Source of the DNA: Heliocidaris erythrogramma | Lineage: Eukaryota > Echinodermata > Echinoidea > Camarodonta > Echinometridae | Length of the DNA stretch: 64,000 nt | Assembly: GCA_025617745.1 (NCBI GenBank) | Contig: CM046873.1 | Span: forward strand, 32,869,101-32,933,100 | Direction of reading: 5' to 3' | Shown: piece by piece, positions 29,047 to 41,059 of the stretch | How the letters are laid out: the number at the start of each line of letters is the position of its first letter | Position numbering within the stretch: the first letter of the stretch is position 1 | Notes under the pieces: model-generated | Databases searched by the model: none | Told to the model about the DNA's origin: nothing | Seen by the model: only the letters and a program-made list of their open reading frames with translations | Made by a program: the position numbers and the translations under genes

Positions 29047-30471
29047 GGTATGAATTCGGAAGAAGAAGCAGCTGGGTCGAGGAGACCTGCTTCTTCCGAA
29101 GAGTTGTCTAGCAAGACGACTCGGCCTTCCAGAACTCCCCCGAGTACAGCGGTACGCGGGGGAGGGAGGAGGGCCAAAGGTAAGTTGCCTAGTGGTGTTT
29201 CCTTGCAGAGTTTGCCAGTTTCGGAGCTTGCGGCTTCGGGACGGGTGGCGTTAACTGAATCGGGATTGTCAACTCCGAAGCCTGTGGTTTCGGGGTGGGT
29301 GGCGTCAGATTCTAGTGGTTTGGATATCTGGAGAGAATCCAATCCCCCGGTCGCTGAGACCAGAGGGGGGGGCTGTTGTTTCCCGTACGGTAGCGTTCAC
29401 TCGCTCTGATCCGTTAGGGGAGACGCGCCCCACTACTGCAGGGCAACCCACGGGCTTAGTCCTTGTTGGTCTGGGTTCCTCAAACCCTAGCCCCCGGCAA
29501 ACGCCATATGGGGGAACGAGTACTTTCTGGGCTGTCTTAGTGTGCCAGCTGATGGGAATGCTCGAGCTAACAATTATGGACGCTCTTCGGAGCAACAGGT
29601 GTTTTCACCTGAGTGCGTGACTACTAGTGCTCCCCTATTGCCGCTTTCGAGCGGTCCAATAGTGGGTTCGCACGCCTTTAGTAGTCATCGGGCACATACT
29701 GAGTTATCTCGGTCTGTCCACGCACTGGGAGCTTTTAGCTCTCAACCCATGGCTACGGCATCTTCTTGCCTAGCTAATATGGGTGTTTTGGATGATTCTC
29801 AAGGCTCACGCCATGAGCGCTCCAATCCCTTTATGGGAAGTGAACGTCCCTCCGCGGAGGGATCGGTTCGTGTTTCCGAAGTGGCTTCGGAGATCCGAAT
29901 GAATCCGATTAAGCGTTCTATCAAAAGGGTTTCGGCTTCGACTCTTGTCGAGCCAGCCAAGAAAAAGGCCAAGAGGTAGGCAAAAAGTGGCAAGGCTTTG
30001 CTGGCCTCTTGCCCGTCTGGCCTGGCTAACCCAGCTAGCTCCTCTCAAGCTGACATGTTCAGCATGATGCGGGCTTTTGCTCAGAATCAGGGTTGGTCCT
30101 TTGTACCGGCTACTTCAACCCTGACTTCTGTCCCTATTCAGGGGTTTGACTTTGAGACTAATCAACCTTTTGTGATTGATTCCTCTTTGTCTGAGACTGA
30201 TTCGCATGTGCCTCCTGCTCCCGCGGCCCTTGGGGCTCCGCCGGGCGAGGAGACTGTTGGTGAGTCATGCGGGGACCCGCCTGCTGAGGCCTTTGTTAAT
30301 GTTCCTTTGTCTCATTCCACTCGGGTGGAACCAGATTTGGATACGTCCTCTCAAGCTTCGGTTCCCGAATCGCTTGGGCAGGCGGAGTCTCAATCGCTCA
30401 TTCTCTGTGGAGTGGAAGCGATTGTTTTGTTGTCCAAATATCGCCCTGAAGTTCAGTCAACCCGCGCGTAG
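29047..30471 (+). pseudogene. DIRS gag-like region, frameshifted
   Basis: Three overlapping frames give a Ser/Thr/Pro-rich protein with basic stretches (SIKRVSASTLVEPAKKKAKR) and no zinc knuckle. Frame changes occur near 29.33, 29.58 and 29.98 kb. The position before RT and the composition fit a DIRS ORF1, which is poorly conserved in general. I see no catalytic motif. Confidence 0.5.
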
Positions 30472-30534
30472 GGTTCGACTTCGCGTTGGTTTAAGCAGCG
30501 GGATTTCTGCTGAGTCTGGGCGCCTTGGCGTCCG

Positions 30535-31500
30535 GCCCATGGCTGTTGCATCTCCTTGCTCGGCCGATATGGGTAATTGGTGTGCGTCTTTGGGTTCAAT
30601 ACCCTCAGCGCACTTCTCCCATAAAGGGAGGTGAGCGTTCCTCAGTGGAGGGTTCGGTTCGTGTTCCCGAAGGGCTTCGGGGATCCGAACGAAACCGGAT
30701 AAACGCTCTGAAAAGCGGGTTTCGACTTAGGCTCTTTTTGGGCCAATCAGAAGCCTAGGGAAGGGGCTAAAAGAGGCAAGGCTTTGTCTGCCTCTTGCCC
30801 ATCGGGTTTAGCTAACCCTTCGGTCTCTCAAGCTGAGATGTGCCAGGCCCTTCTTCTCGCCCCCCTTCGCCGGGGGAGACAAGGGGGTCCGACAAAACCC
30901 CGTGCACTCACAGACCATGTGAACTTGGGGAGAGCCACTTGGGTGGGCCTGCCAGGCGTGTAGCGTCTCGGCGAGCCCCCGGGTCCAGCGAAGGCGGTCT
31001 AACGACACCCCCCTAGGGGTATCCCGCTGGAGGGCTTGCAGCGAGGTCCGTCGAGCGTCCCCCGCGGACGCTCGGCGGCGCTCCCCGTTTTTAATCAGTG
31101 TGAGATGGGCTTTGCCAGACTCAGGGTTGGTTCCTTGTACCAGGATTCACATCCCCTGCTATTGTCCCTTTTTTGGGTCGGACATCGAGACTAATTAGCC
31201 TTTTATGGTTTATTCTTCTTTGTCCGTGATGAGATCACATGAGCCTCCTAGTCTCGCAGCCTTGGGGCTCCGTCGAGTGAGGAGGCTTATGGCGGTTCAT
31301 GCGTGAATCCGACCGTTTCGGCTTTTGTTCGTGATTTTTTGTCACGATCTTTTCAGGCGGATCCAGTTTTGGAAGCGGCCTCTCTAGCTTCGGTCTCCGA
31401 ATCGCTGGGGCAGGCAGAGCCTTAGTTGCTCTCCCTTTGTGGGGTAGAAGCGATTGCTTTGTTCTAAACTTTCCCTGACTCTTTAGTCAACCCGTGCGTA
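30535..31500 (+). repeat. Diverged duplicate of the gag-like region (of 29740-30480)
   Basis: CCCATGGCT, GAGGG-TCGGTTCGTGTT, GGCAAGGCTTTG-CTGCCTCTTGCCC, TCTCAAGCTGA-ATG and CCTTGGGGCTCCG occur in the same order in both segments. The second copy is more decayed and holds a GC-rich insert at about 30846-31083. Confidence 0.65.
30846..31083. other. GC-rich insert of unknown origin
   Basis: About 238 bp with far higher GC than its surroundings, including GACAAGGGGGTCCGACAAAA, GAGAGCCACTTGGGTGGGCC and the palindromic GAGCGTCCCCCGCGGACGCTC. It ends in CGTTTTTAAT. It is absent from the first copy of the duplicated region. I cannot identify it. Confidence 0.5.
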
Positions 31501-31659
31501 GGGTTCGTCTTTGCTTGGGTTCAGGCAGCGGGCGGACGAGACGGTTTCTTCATAGTTCTGTCCGCCCCGCTCCCCGGAGGTGCTATAGGAACTCGGACAC
31601 CTCACAGGCTGTCCTTTTTCCCTTCCTCCGACTTTTGTTATTCCCAGGCGCTCGGGAAA

Positions 31660-33297
31660 ACTTCGTTTGATACTGAACCTAAAGAGGATAAACAAATTTA
31701 TTCCTCCGGTTCATTTTTGTATGGAGACTCTTGCCTCCATTCTTCCGTTGATCAAAAGGGAAGACTACGCGGTCTCGATAGATCTCAAGGACGCGTACTT
31801 TCACATTCCCATTCATCGCGCATCTCGCGATCTTCTGGGGTTCTCCTTCCTCTCGGAGACTTACCGGTTTTGGGCTCTTCCCTTTGGGCTGCGCCCGGCC
31901 TTTCGGGTTTTTACTCAAGTTGTAGCGGTGCTAGCGGCCTTTCTGAGGCGTCGCGGCCTGCGGTTGTTTTGTTACCTGGACGATTGGCTTCTCCTTGCGG
32001 AGTCGCGCGATCGTTTGTTGGACGAGACTCGTTGCTAGTCTCTCTTACTCAAGACTTAGGTTTCCTAATAAATTGGGAAAAGTCAGAGTTAGTCCCCACT
32101 CGCAGCCCAGTTTTTCTGGGGGCGGTGTTAGACATAAGGAATCAGTTAGCTCGGCTCAGTCGAGACAGGATTCTCACCATTGTCTCTGCGGCTCGCAAGC
32201 TCTTGCTGGCCAGAAGAGTCTCGGCCAGACAGTGGCTTCAGTTTCTAGGTTATCTAGCCAGTCTAGTCGATGTTTTAGAGGACTGCCGGCTCCTCATGAG
32301 ACCCTTTCAGAGACATCTCCTCAGGTTCTTCAAGCCGGGAAAAGACTCTCTTTTGGTCTGGTTTCCAGTACCAGTAAAGATCAAGTCTCTTCTCGCTTGT
32401 TGGACGAGCGAGGTGTTTCTCGCGCGAGGCAGGTCCTTCTCTGCCCCTCTTCCGTCGATATCGGTTTCGACGGACGCCTCTCGGTTGGGGTGGGGAGGAC
32501 ACTGCAACGGCAGCACGGTTGCGGGGGATTGGTCTCATCTTGGGACTCTTCCTCACTTCAATGTCCTGGAGTTTATGGCAGTTCTGTTGACCTTGCTCCA
32601 TTTCAGAAGTCGACTTCTCAGTCGTTCGGTTCTGATTCTCACGGACAATGTTACTGTGGCGGCATATATCAATCGGCAGGGAGGCACTCGTTCGGTTGCC
32701 CTGAATGCCCTAGCAGCTCAGCTGTGGAGGTGGTGTCGTCGCATGGCAATCACACCCGTGGCCTCTTTCATCCCCGGTCGGGAAAACCTCTTTGCGGATT
32801 TTCTGTCCCGGGGCAGGTATCCTCCTTCGGAATGGATGCTCCATCCGGAAGTATTTTGCCGCATTCGCAGTTGCCTAGGTCCACTGGAAGTGGATCTATT
32901 TGCGTCGGTGCTAAATCACCAGCTGCCGAAGTATTGCTCCCGTGTTCGGGATCAGGGAGCATGGGCTTTCGATGCTTTCTCCCTCAGCTGGGAGAACCTT
33001 CAGGGATTCGCCTTTCCTCCCTTCCAACTGATTCCGCGTGTCTTGCGGAAAATCAGGGAAGATCGGGCGAGGGTGCTTGTAATAGCTCCCTTTTGGCCCA
33101 GGAGGAATTGGTTTCCGGAACTTATGAGCCTTCTAAGGGCTCAACCGTTAGTTCTCCTGTTAAGAGCGGATCTGGTGTTACAGCCCCTATCGGGGATTCT
33201 TCACCACAATCCGGAGTCTCTTCATTTGACTGCTTGGCCCCTGTCAGGGAATCTGCAAGACAGTCGGGTCTCTCTGATAGAGCCGCGGACTTTTTAA
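31660..33297 (+). pseudogene. DIRS reverse transcriptase and RNase H
   Basis: RT motifs are plain: SIDLKDAYFHIPIH (motif A), ALPFGLRPAFRVFTQ (motif B) and LFCYLDDWLLLA (motif C). A one-base frame change near 32.03 kb moves the rest (VSLTQDLGFLINWEKSEL onward) to another frame. RNase H follows with SVSTDASRLGWGG, LEFMAVLLTL, LTDNVTVAAYIN and NLFADFLSR. The enzyme would copy element RNA. The frameshift means this copy cannot make a full protein. Confidence 0.85.
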
Positions 33298-34263
33298 TGT
33301 CCAGTCGTAGGGTTTCTACTAGGGAAATTTACAATTCCCGTCTCTCGGTCTTTTTCCTTTGGTGCAAAGAGAGAAATCAAACCCCTTCTAAGGCTCCTTT
33401 TGGTTCATTTGCGGATTTCTTAATCTCGTTATTTGACAAAGGGAGGTCTATTTCTACTATCCGAGGCTACCGTTCGGCGATCGGGGCCATTCATTCGGGT
33501 TTTTCGGATGGTTCGGGGATTTCCAATTCCCCGCTACTAAGTGGTTTGATTCGTTCTTTCTGAAACGACCTTCGTTTTCTAAGTTAGTGCCGTCTTGGAG
33601 TCTGCCTAAGGTCCTGGAGGCCTTAGCGAAACCTCCTTTTGAACCGTTAGGTGAAGCTTCGCTTCATCATCTTACGGTTAAGACGCTCTTTTTGGTAACT
33701 ATTGCCTCTGGGCAGAGGCGCAGTACTCTTCATGCTCTCTGTCTTACTCCTGGTCATGTTCGCTGGGAGAGAAAAGGTGTTAGGTTGATTCCTAGGGCTT
33801 CTTTCGTTGCCAAGAATCAGACAGCTACCTCCGGTCCTGTTGAGATTTTTTCTTTGTCCGCTTTCTGACTTTTCTTCGGTGCGCGAGGACAAAGTTTGGT
33901 GTCCTGTTAGGGCTCTCAAATGGTATATTGATAAGACTAAGCCTTATCGTAAGGATGATCAGTTGTTCCTGATCACTAGAGAGCCTTTTTCTCCTGCCTC
34001 TCGATTCCATTTCTAGATGGATCGTCGAAGCTATTAGGGCCGCTGGCACAGTGGCTCTTTTATCCGACAGCAAGCCTCGTGCTCATGATACTCGTAGTGT
34101 CAGCACTTCTTGGTCTGTTTCAAGGTGTGGCGCTGGTTGATATTTTGAAGGCTGCTTATTGGCGTTCGCCCAATTCCTTCATTTCTTGCTACCTTAGGGA
34201 TGTTCCCGCAGGTGAAGCTCTGTTTGCGTCAACCACCTTGAAGTCCGCTGTGTCTTCTTTGTA
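33180..34263 (+). pseudogene. DIRS tyrosine recombinase, frameshifted
   Basis: It overlaps the end of RT/RNase H in another frame, as in other DIRS elements. Visible parts: REIYNSRLSVFFLWC, STIRGYRSAIGA, the catalytic Arg in ASGQRRSTLHAL, HDTR encoded near 34.08 kb, and the Tyr in FISCYLRD. Breaks near 33.56, 33.86, 34.01 and 34.10 kb disable it. The stop lies just inside the LINE target site. Confidence 0.8.
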
Positions 34264-34270
34264 GTCTTTA

Positions 34271-34785
34271 CCCCCCTGTGGGTCCGGGGGTTAGAATAGG
34301 CCCACTGTATCCTACTGCATGTCGTAAAAGGCGACTAAAAGGGGCGGCTTGTTTGCCGTGAGCTGCGACCCGTGTCTGTGGAGAAAGGGATCCTGGTGCT
34401 TGAGTGGATGGTGTGACTGCGGTCCTCCTAAAGCAACACATCACTTTGGCCCTGGATTCACTTAGACGGGAGGTTATATAGGCCTGGATATAACCAATCG
34501 GCTGGTGGTGCTCAGCCCTAAAATACAAATACAATTTATAATAACCAACATTGATTTTGGTCTGTGTCTCAACAACTGCGAATCACTAATTTTGTCAAGA
34601 TTTGTATTTTAGAAGGCAGCTGCTTAATCAGGTCAATCTGGGTGTATTTTATTACACCTGGAGTATAGTACTGTTTGTATCTCTGTCGTCAGTATAAGAT
34701 GTTTTTATCCTTATATGTATGACGTCCCCTTCTTGGGCTCCGTGGTGGGTGGGGAGCAATGGTACCGAATTTTTAATAAATTAAT
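34271..34785 (+). other. LINE 5' untranslated region
   Basis: 515 bp from the insertion point to the ORF1 ATG. In I-type elements this region holds an internal promoter; no specific box is claimed here. Confidence 0.55.
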
Positions 34786-36111
34786 ATGGCATCTAAAACA
34801 AAAAACCTTAAAAGAAGCAGAATAAGCGACTCGGACGATGACCAGGAATCTTTTCCAAGATTTCTGGTCTTTCAGGCTAGCGATCCGAGCCAGCCTCTCA
34901 AGTTATCGCCTTTTGCGGTGCACAAAGGCATTGAGGGGTTGGTCGGATCCGTCAAGACGATCTCACGTTTAAGATCCGGTGACATTATGGTGGAAGTTGA
35001 CAAATTGATACATGCAAAGAACTTGTTAAAAACAACTAAATTTGTTGGCATTCCAGTGAAGGTCTGTCCGCATAGGACCTTGAATTCATGTAAAGGAGTA
35101 ATTCGTTGCTCTGAACTAACAGATTGCGACGCAGATGAAATTTTAGAAGAGCTTTCCGACCAGAACGTAACTGATGTATACAGAGTCATGACAAATCTAA
35201 ATGGTGTAAGAAAACCAACAAACACGATCTTCTTGACATTTGGAAAACCGGATCCTCCATCTTTTATCAAAGTGGGCTATTTGAGAGTGAAAGTAGATCC
35301 TTACATTCCAAATCCAATTCGGTGTTTTCAATGTCAAAGATTTGGTCACTTTAAGACCTATTGCAAGAGACCACAGTGTTGTGTGAAATGTGGAGAAGAT
35401 GGTCATGATGGTTCCGATTGCAGGGGCCAACAAAAATGCATCAACTGCAGTGGAAATCACCCTGCTGACTCAAGACGTTGCCCAAAGTGGGTTGAAGAAA
35501 AGAAAGTACAAGAAATAAAAACCTTAAACCACGTATCTTACCCTGAAGCTCGTAAGCGCTTTCAGGCTCAATATAATACACCGGGCACATCTTATGCGGC
35601 TAAAGCAGGGCTGGCCCCTGCAGTAGGAAACCAGAAAGTACCATGCAGGCCCCGGTCTGATGCAACTGTACAGACAGAGCTTACATGGATAACAGGCGAT
35701 ACTCCGGTCTCTATCAAGAATAATACTTCTATGATTACAAAAAGTACTTCTACGGTTACGAAAAGTACTTCTACAATTACATCAAAAGTTTTTCCCCAAA
35801 TTAAAAACAGGGATCACCAGAAAATGGGACAGAATAAACTAAATGTCAACCGTAGAAGTCGAAGTCTAACACGTGAACCATCTGACAAAAGCACTCCTGT
35901 TAATCATGGTAATGAAACCTCTGGCAATCGTCAGCTCACAGCAAAGCAAACAAAGAAAGAAAGTATCCAATCAAAATCTAATTTGTCGGATATAAAAAAC
36001 AAGAACAAGTATGAGATATTGTCAATCGAGGGGGAAGAAGAAATGGACGTAGTTCCCCCTACGATTCCGACGTCCAAAATTCAAGTCGTTAAAAAGAAAG
36101 ACAATACGTAA
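34786..36111 (+). CDS. LINE ORF1: gag-like nucleic-acid-binding protein with CCHC knuckles
   Basis: 441 codons, uninterrupted. The N-terminal half is compatible with an RRM-like fold often found there, with a basic start (KTKNLKRSRI). About residues 183-240 hold zinc knuckles: CFQCQRFGHFKTYC and CVKCGEDGHDGSDC fit C-x2-C-x4-H-x4-C, and CINCSGNHPADSRRC is a third, looser one. The C-terminal third is Ser/Thr/Lys-rich and low in complexity, with a three-fold repeat around ITKSTST. Such proteins coat the element RNA in the cytoplasm. The stop TAA is two bases before the ORF2 ATG (TAAATATGG), so ORF2 is probably translated by reinitiation. The open frame suggests a young copy. Confidence 0.88.
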   Translation: MASKTKNLKRSRISDSDDDQESFPRFLVFQASDPSQPLKLSPFAVHKGIEGLVGSVKTISRLRSGDIMVEVDKLIHAKNLLKTTKFVGIPVKVCPHRTLNSCKGVIRCSELTDCDADEILEELSDQNVTDVYRVMTNLNGVRKPTNTIFLTFGKPDPPSFIKVGYLRVKVDPYIPNPIRCFQCQRFGHFKTYCKRPQCCVKCGEDGHDGSDCRGQQKCINCSGNHPADSRRCPKWVEEKKVQEIKTLNHVSYPEARKRFQAQYNTPGTSYAAKAGLAPAVGNQKVPCRPRSDATVQTELTWITGDTPVSIKNNTSMITKSTSTVTKSTSTITSKVFPQIKNRDHQKMGQNKLNVNRRSRSLTREPSDKSTPVNHGNETSGNRQLTAKQTKKESIQSKSNLSDIKNKNKYEILSIEGEEEMDVVPPTIPTSKIQVVKKKDNT

Positions 36112-36113
36112 AT

Positions 36114-39100
36114 ATGGATATTGTTAAAGAAATAGCCGTCATTCAGTGGAATTGTCGTGGCCTTAGACCTAACTATGAGGAAATAAAACGTCTTATGTAT
36201 GATTATAATCCTTATGTTATTGCTCTTCAAGAAACTTTCTTGAGTTTGTCTGATAATTCTTCATTCCGGAATTATAATATTTTTAACACATACAGTAACT
36301 CTTTAATTGATGGAAGGCCCATAGGAGGCTCGTCTCTTTTAGTTAAAAAGGGAATACCACATGAAGTTGTGGAGATTCAAAGTAATATCCAAGTTACTGC
36401 AGTTAAGGTTACTCTTCATAGAACCTTTACTATTTGTTCAATATATATACCACCTCGATTTGAGCTTAATCAAACAGAATTAGATAGACTCGTTAATCAA
36501 CTTTCGGAACCTTTTTTATTAGTTGGTGACTTTAATGCACACAGTCCTCTTTGGGGCTGCCGAAATAAAAACAGATTTGGTTCAATGGTTGAACGAATGA
36601 TTGAACATTTTGATTTGTGCCTTTTAAATGACAATTCTACTACGTATCTCCATCCGGCCTCTGGCTCAATGACGGCTATCGATTTATCATTTTGTTCCCC
36701 TGCAATATTTCTGGATTTTCGGTGGAATGTCCATTCAGATCAGTGTGGAAGTGACCACTTTCCTATTTTTATGGAAATAGTCAAATGTTTACCTGACGAA
36801 AGAATTCCAAATTGGCGTCTCCATAAAGCCAATTGGGATGCTTTCTCTGAACAATGTTCGCAAAATATTAATTATGAGAAATTCAGAGATTCAGAAGATC
36901 CTCTTACTTTTCTTTCCCACACATTAATTGATGTAGCTGCTAATACAATACCAAAATCAAGTTCCTCACTTCATAAACATAACCCTTGGTTCAGTAATGA
37001 ATGCAAGGAAGCCGTTAAATGCCGAAAAAAAGCTTTGAGAAAATTTAAAAAACACCCAAATAGTGACAATTTACAAAAGTATAGGGAAACACGAGCTAAA
37101 GTTCGTAACATTATTAAGAAAGCAAAAAGGCAGTCTTGGAGGAACTATGTTTCTAAATTGAATATTCATACATCCACTAATAAAGTGTGGGAAATGATTA
37201 GAAAAATAAGTGGAAAATATACAAGTAATTCTGTTTCCTATTTGACAAAAGCAGATGGAAATAAATGTACTGAAAGGTCGGACATTGTTAATTTGTTGGC
37301 ACAGGAGTTTGAAAATAATTCATCAACTGACCACTATTCACCAACATTTCAAATTTATAAGGATCGAGCTGAGAGTCTGGAACTTAATTTTTTATCAAAC
37401 AACAAGGAAGATTACAACATTCCATTTAGTATTACTGAATTAAGAGAATCCATCAAGAAATCCCATGATACAGCAACGGGTCCAGATGATATTCATTACC
37501 AATTTCTGAAGCATTTACCTGATGTGTCTCTATTAGTTGTATTGGACATTTTTAACAGAATTTGGAGAACAGGCGTTTTTCCGGATTCTTGGCGGGAAGC
37601 TACCATTATTCCCATTCCAAAACCTGGAAAAGATACGTCTAAGCCAACAAATTATAGACCTATTTCCTTGACCAGCTGCCTTTGCAAGACAATGGAGAGA
37701 ATGATCAATGCTCGATTGGTGTGGTTCTTAGAAAAAAGGGATTGATTTCTAAATATCAGAGTGGTTTCCGTCAAAATCGAAGTACTGTTGATCAACTCGT
37801 TCGACTAGAGACTTTTATTCGTGATGGCATTATTCGGGGTCACCATGTGGTGTCTGTCTTTTTTGACCTGGAGAAGGCATATGATACCACTTGGAAATAT
37901 GGTATTATGAGAGATCTTTACAATATTGGTTTGAGAGGTAAACTGCCCATTTTCATCAAGAATTTTCTTTCCAATCGTACATTTCGAGTTCGCCTTGGAT
38001 CAAGTTTTTCAGAATTGCACAATCAAGAAATGGGTGTCCCTCAAGGTAGCATACTTTCTGTTACTTTGTTTTTGTTGAAGATTAACAGCATTGTGGATGT
38101 TGTCACTCCCCGGTTTGACAGGTCATTGTTTGTGGATGATTTTTGTATTTCTTGCTCCTCGGAGAGTATGCCGATTATAGAAAATATATTACAAAATTGT
38201 CTAAATCGAATTGAAAAGTGGGCAGATGAGAACGGTTTTCGCTTTTCAAAAACTAAGACTGTATGTGTATACTTCTGCAACAAACGTTCTTTACATCCTG
38301 ACCCAGAAGTTAAAATAAATGGTTCTGTCATCCCGGTAACCCAGCAAACGAAATATCTTGGTCTGATATTTGATAACAAACTCAATTTTAAGGCACATAT
38401 TGATCATGTGAGGCAAAAGTGCCATAAAGCATTAAATCTTTTAAAGGTTGTATCTAAAATGGATTGGGGCGCTGATCGTATTGTTTTGCTACGGCTTTAT
38501 AGATCTTTAGTCAGATCAAAACTTGATTATGGCTGTGCAGTTTATAGCTCGGCTCGAAAGTCCTATCTTGAAAAATTAAAACCAATTCAGAATCAAGGAC
38601 TAAGGATTTGTACTGGAGCTTTTCGTACTTCGCCTATGGAAAGCTTGTATGTGGAGGCAAATGAACCTCCTTTGCATTTGAGATACGAAAAGCTGTCTCT
38701 TAACTATGCAATCAAATTAAAGAATAACCCCTCAAACCCGGCGTACGAAAATACCTTTAGACCGCGATACGTCGGTTTTTATAACCTTAAACCATCTTCT
38801 GTGAAATCTTTTGGCTTACGTATTCAAGAAGCTCTAGTACAAATCATTGGTACAACTAATATTTCCCCATTCCTGACACCTAATATTCCACCTTGGGTGA
38901 TCAGTGATCCAGTAATTGACCTGACATTAACAGCATTTAAAAAAGGCTCTACAAGTGATTTGGTCTACCTTGATAAATTTGGAGAAATAAGACATAAATA
39001 TAGGAATTGTCATGCTATATATACAGATGGATCAAAAGATCAAAATAAAGTTGGATCAGCCTGCATTAGCGGCACTATAAACAAACAAGTGAGACTACCG

Positions 39101-39540
39101 GACAGTTCTTCCATATATACTGCCGAACTGTTGGCTTTGAAGATGGCCTTAAACACTATAGAAAACACTGATGGAAGACGTTTTGTAATTTTTACGGATT
39201 CGCTATCTAGTTTAATGGCTTTACAATGTAGAAACCTTAAACATCCCTATGTTGTACAGTTACTAGAATTTATGTACAAACTCGATGTACTATGTAAACG
39301 GGTGGTATTCGTTTGGATACCAAGCCATATAGGTATTAAGGGAAATGAAAAAGCTGATTTGTTAGCAAAAGAAGCCCTCAGTATGGATGTAACAGAAATA
39401 AAAATACCTTATACAGATCTCAAGTCAAAGATTAACACCTACATTAGAACGAAATGGCAAGTATTATGGGATTTAAATCTTGGCAATAAACTCTACCAAC
39501 ATCAACCAATAATCGGACATCATAATAGGCCAGTAGATCT
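36114..39540 (+). pseudogene. LINE ORF2 part 1: endonuclease, reverse transcriptase, RNase H (one frameshift)
   Basis: Endonuclease first: IQWNCRGLRP, ALQETFL, VGDFNAHSPLWG and SDHFPIF (residues about 10-225). RT follows with NYRPISLTSC, then FFDLEKAYDTTW, GVPQGSILSV and a motif C reading LFVDDFCI, with VDD in place of the commoner ADD. RNase H near the end has YTDGSKD, YTAELLALKMAL, IFTDSLSS and WIPSHIGIKGNEKAD. The frame changes once at an A6G3 run near 37730-37740: the first frame stops at 37745 and the second carries on. No other break occurs before the DNA element begins at 39541. Confidence 0.88.
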
Positions 39541-39639
39541 AGTGATAGACCCACCACTAATTGCAAAAGAAACCAATCAAAGTTTTTTTTACTCAAAATA
39601 TGGGTTAAAATAACATACTAAAAATCACGAAAAATCGGA

Positions 39640-40440
39640 GCTGTGGAACAATGTCTAATTTGCATAATTCAAAATGGCCGCCATTTGGCCTATTTTGGCA
39701 TATCCCACAGATATTCCAGCCTTTAGCCCAGGGTTGAAAAGTCATAGAAACTTCTTTTTTGTGACTACCCCAATGTTTTAGGGGTCAAGGAAAATAATTA
39801 AGGTAGTATAAGAGGTACATAAATGTAATATCATACCTAATTTGCATAAATTTACATATTTTCCCAACATGAATGCTGTATTATATCATTATCTTGGAAT
39901 ATAAGACTGGAAGAGGCAATATTTTTGTAAATATTTTGTAAATATATTTTGTTGAGCTAGTGTACCTGCTTATTTAATGCTTTATCCAGATTATACATCT
40001 TTCATTAACTTCCTTATTTGCATAAATTTGCATAAAATAATGGAAAAATGACCACTAATCAGTAAGTATAAGTATGGCAGATTGCAGAGTCAAGCAAACT
40101 TCACTATTCTGACTACACAAATGCTTTGAGGTCAATTAATAATTAATTAAGTTAATATTAGAGGCATGTTATTGCGAAATGCCTAATTTGCATAAATTTG
40201 CATATTTTGTTTTAAAATGGCCGATAATCTGAATGTTGTTTTTTATATCAATATCTTGGAATATAAGACTGATAGAAGCATTGTTTTGATAAAATATATC
40301 AATTTTTTTAGCCAGAGAACCTGCAGAGACAAAGAATATTTAAGTCTATAGAGAGGTTCTGTGGGTTATGGAAAATGATAAAAAATATATATATCATCCA
40401 AATAGAGCCATGTAATGAGACATAATTTGCACATCTTATT
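39640..40440 (+). repeat. Left array of TTTGCATAAATTTGCAT repeats
   Basis: TAATTTGCATAA-type motifs occur near 39658, 39840, 40015 and 40185, with a weaker one near 40425, spaced about 170-185 bp at first. The first is joined to AAAATGGCCGCCATTT. The right end (44165-44745) has the inverse array. Confidence 0.7.
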
Positions 40441-40739
40441 CCTTCATGATGGGCACCATAATATGTGTAATTTTACGATAAACTAACATCTAAATCAATT
40501 GTTCTCAAATTTTCTAGCTGAAAAACAAAATGCCCTAAAATGACCCAGGGGTAAGTTTGTAATCTTGTAGTACTATTTATTGATTAAGATTTCTGGATCG
40601 ATTAACATTTTCTGGGTTATATCGGGATAAAAAGCTTAAAAAGATAAAATAATTTGCATCACTTTCAATTCCAAAAGCCATGCAGCGATCAAAGTCTGTA
40701 GATGTACCTTTAACCAGCTCTGTTGGATTTTAAGTCATT

Positions 40740-41020
40740 TTATTCATCCTCGAAATCACTTTCTGGATCAGGAAGTGCCACATTGGTGCAATGAAGTCCT
40801 TTACACATAACACATGCTGGGGAGCATTGCATCCCGTATTTCCTGCAGGAACATTTCAGTCCTGTACATCCTGCCTTGCAGCTACAGCTGATTACTTTCA
40901 GAAGACATTCGGGAGCTGGCTTCATATCAGTCTGAATGGGCACCAACATCTCGTCGACATTCTTCCATCCCCAATTCTCAGCACATATATCAACTCCACT
41001 CCATTGTTGGACCTGAAGAT
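40740..41020 (-). CDS. CXC-type cysteine-rich C-terminal fragment
   Basis: On the minus strand the frame reads through WGWKNVDEMLVPIQTD and PAPECLLKVISCSC, then a cysteine cluster (CKAGCTGLKCSCRKYGMQCS, then ACVMCKGLHC) and an acidic end (PESDFEDE) with a stop at 40740. The pattern resembles a tesmin/TSO1-like CXC region seen at the C-terminus of uncharacterised, often repeat-associated, invertebrate proteins. No start or upstream domain was found, so it is a fragment, either of the element's own lost protein or of a captured gene. The function is not known. Confidence 0.5.
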
Positions 41021-41059
41021 AAACACGTTGGCTGTGATACTGAGCTGCTGAGGATGTCC

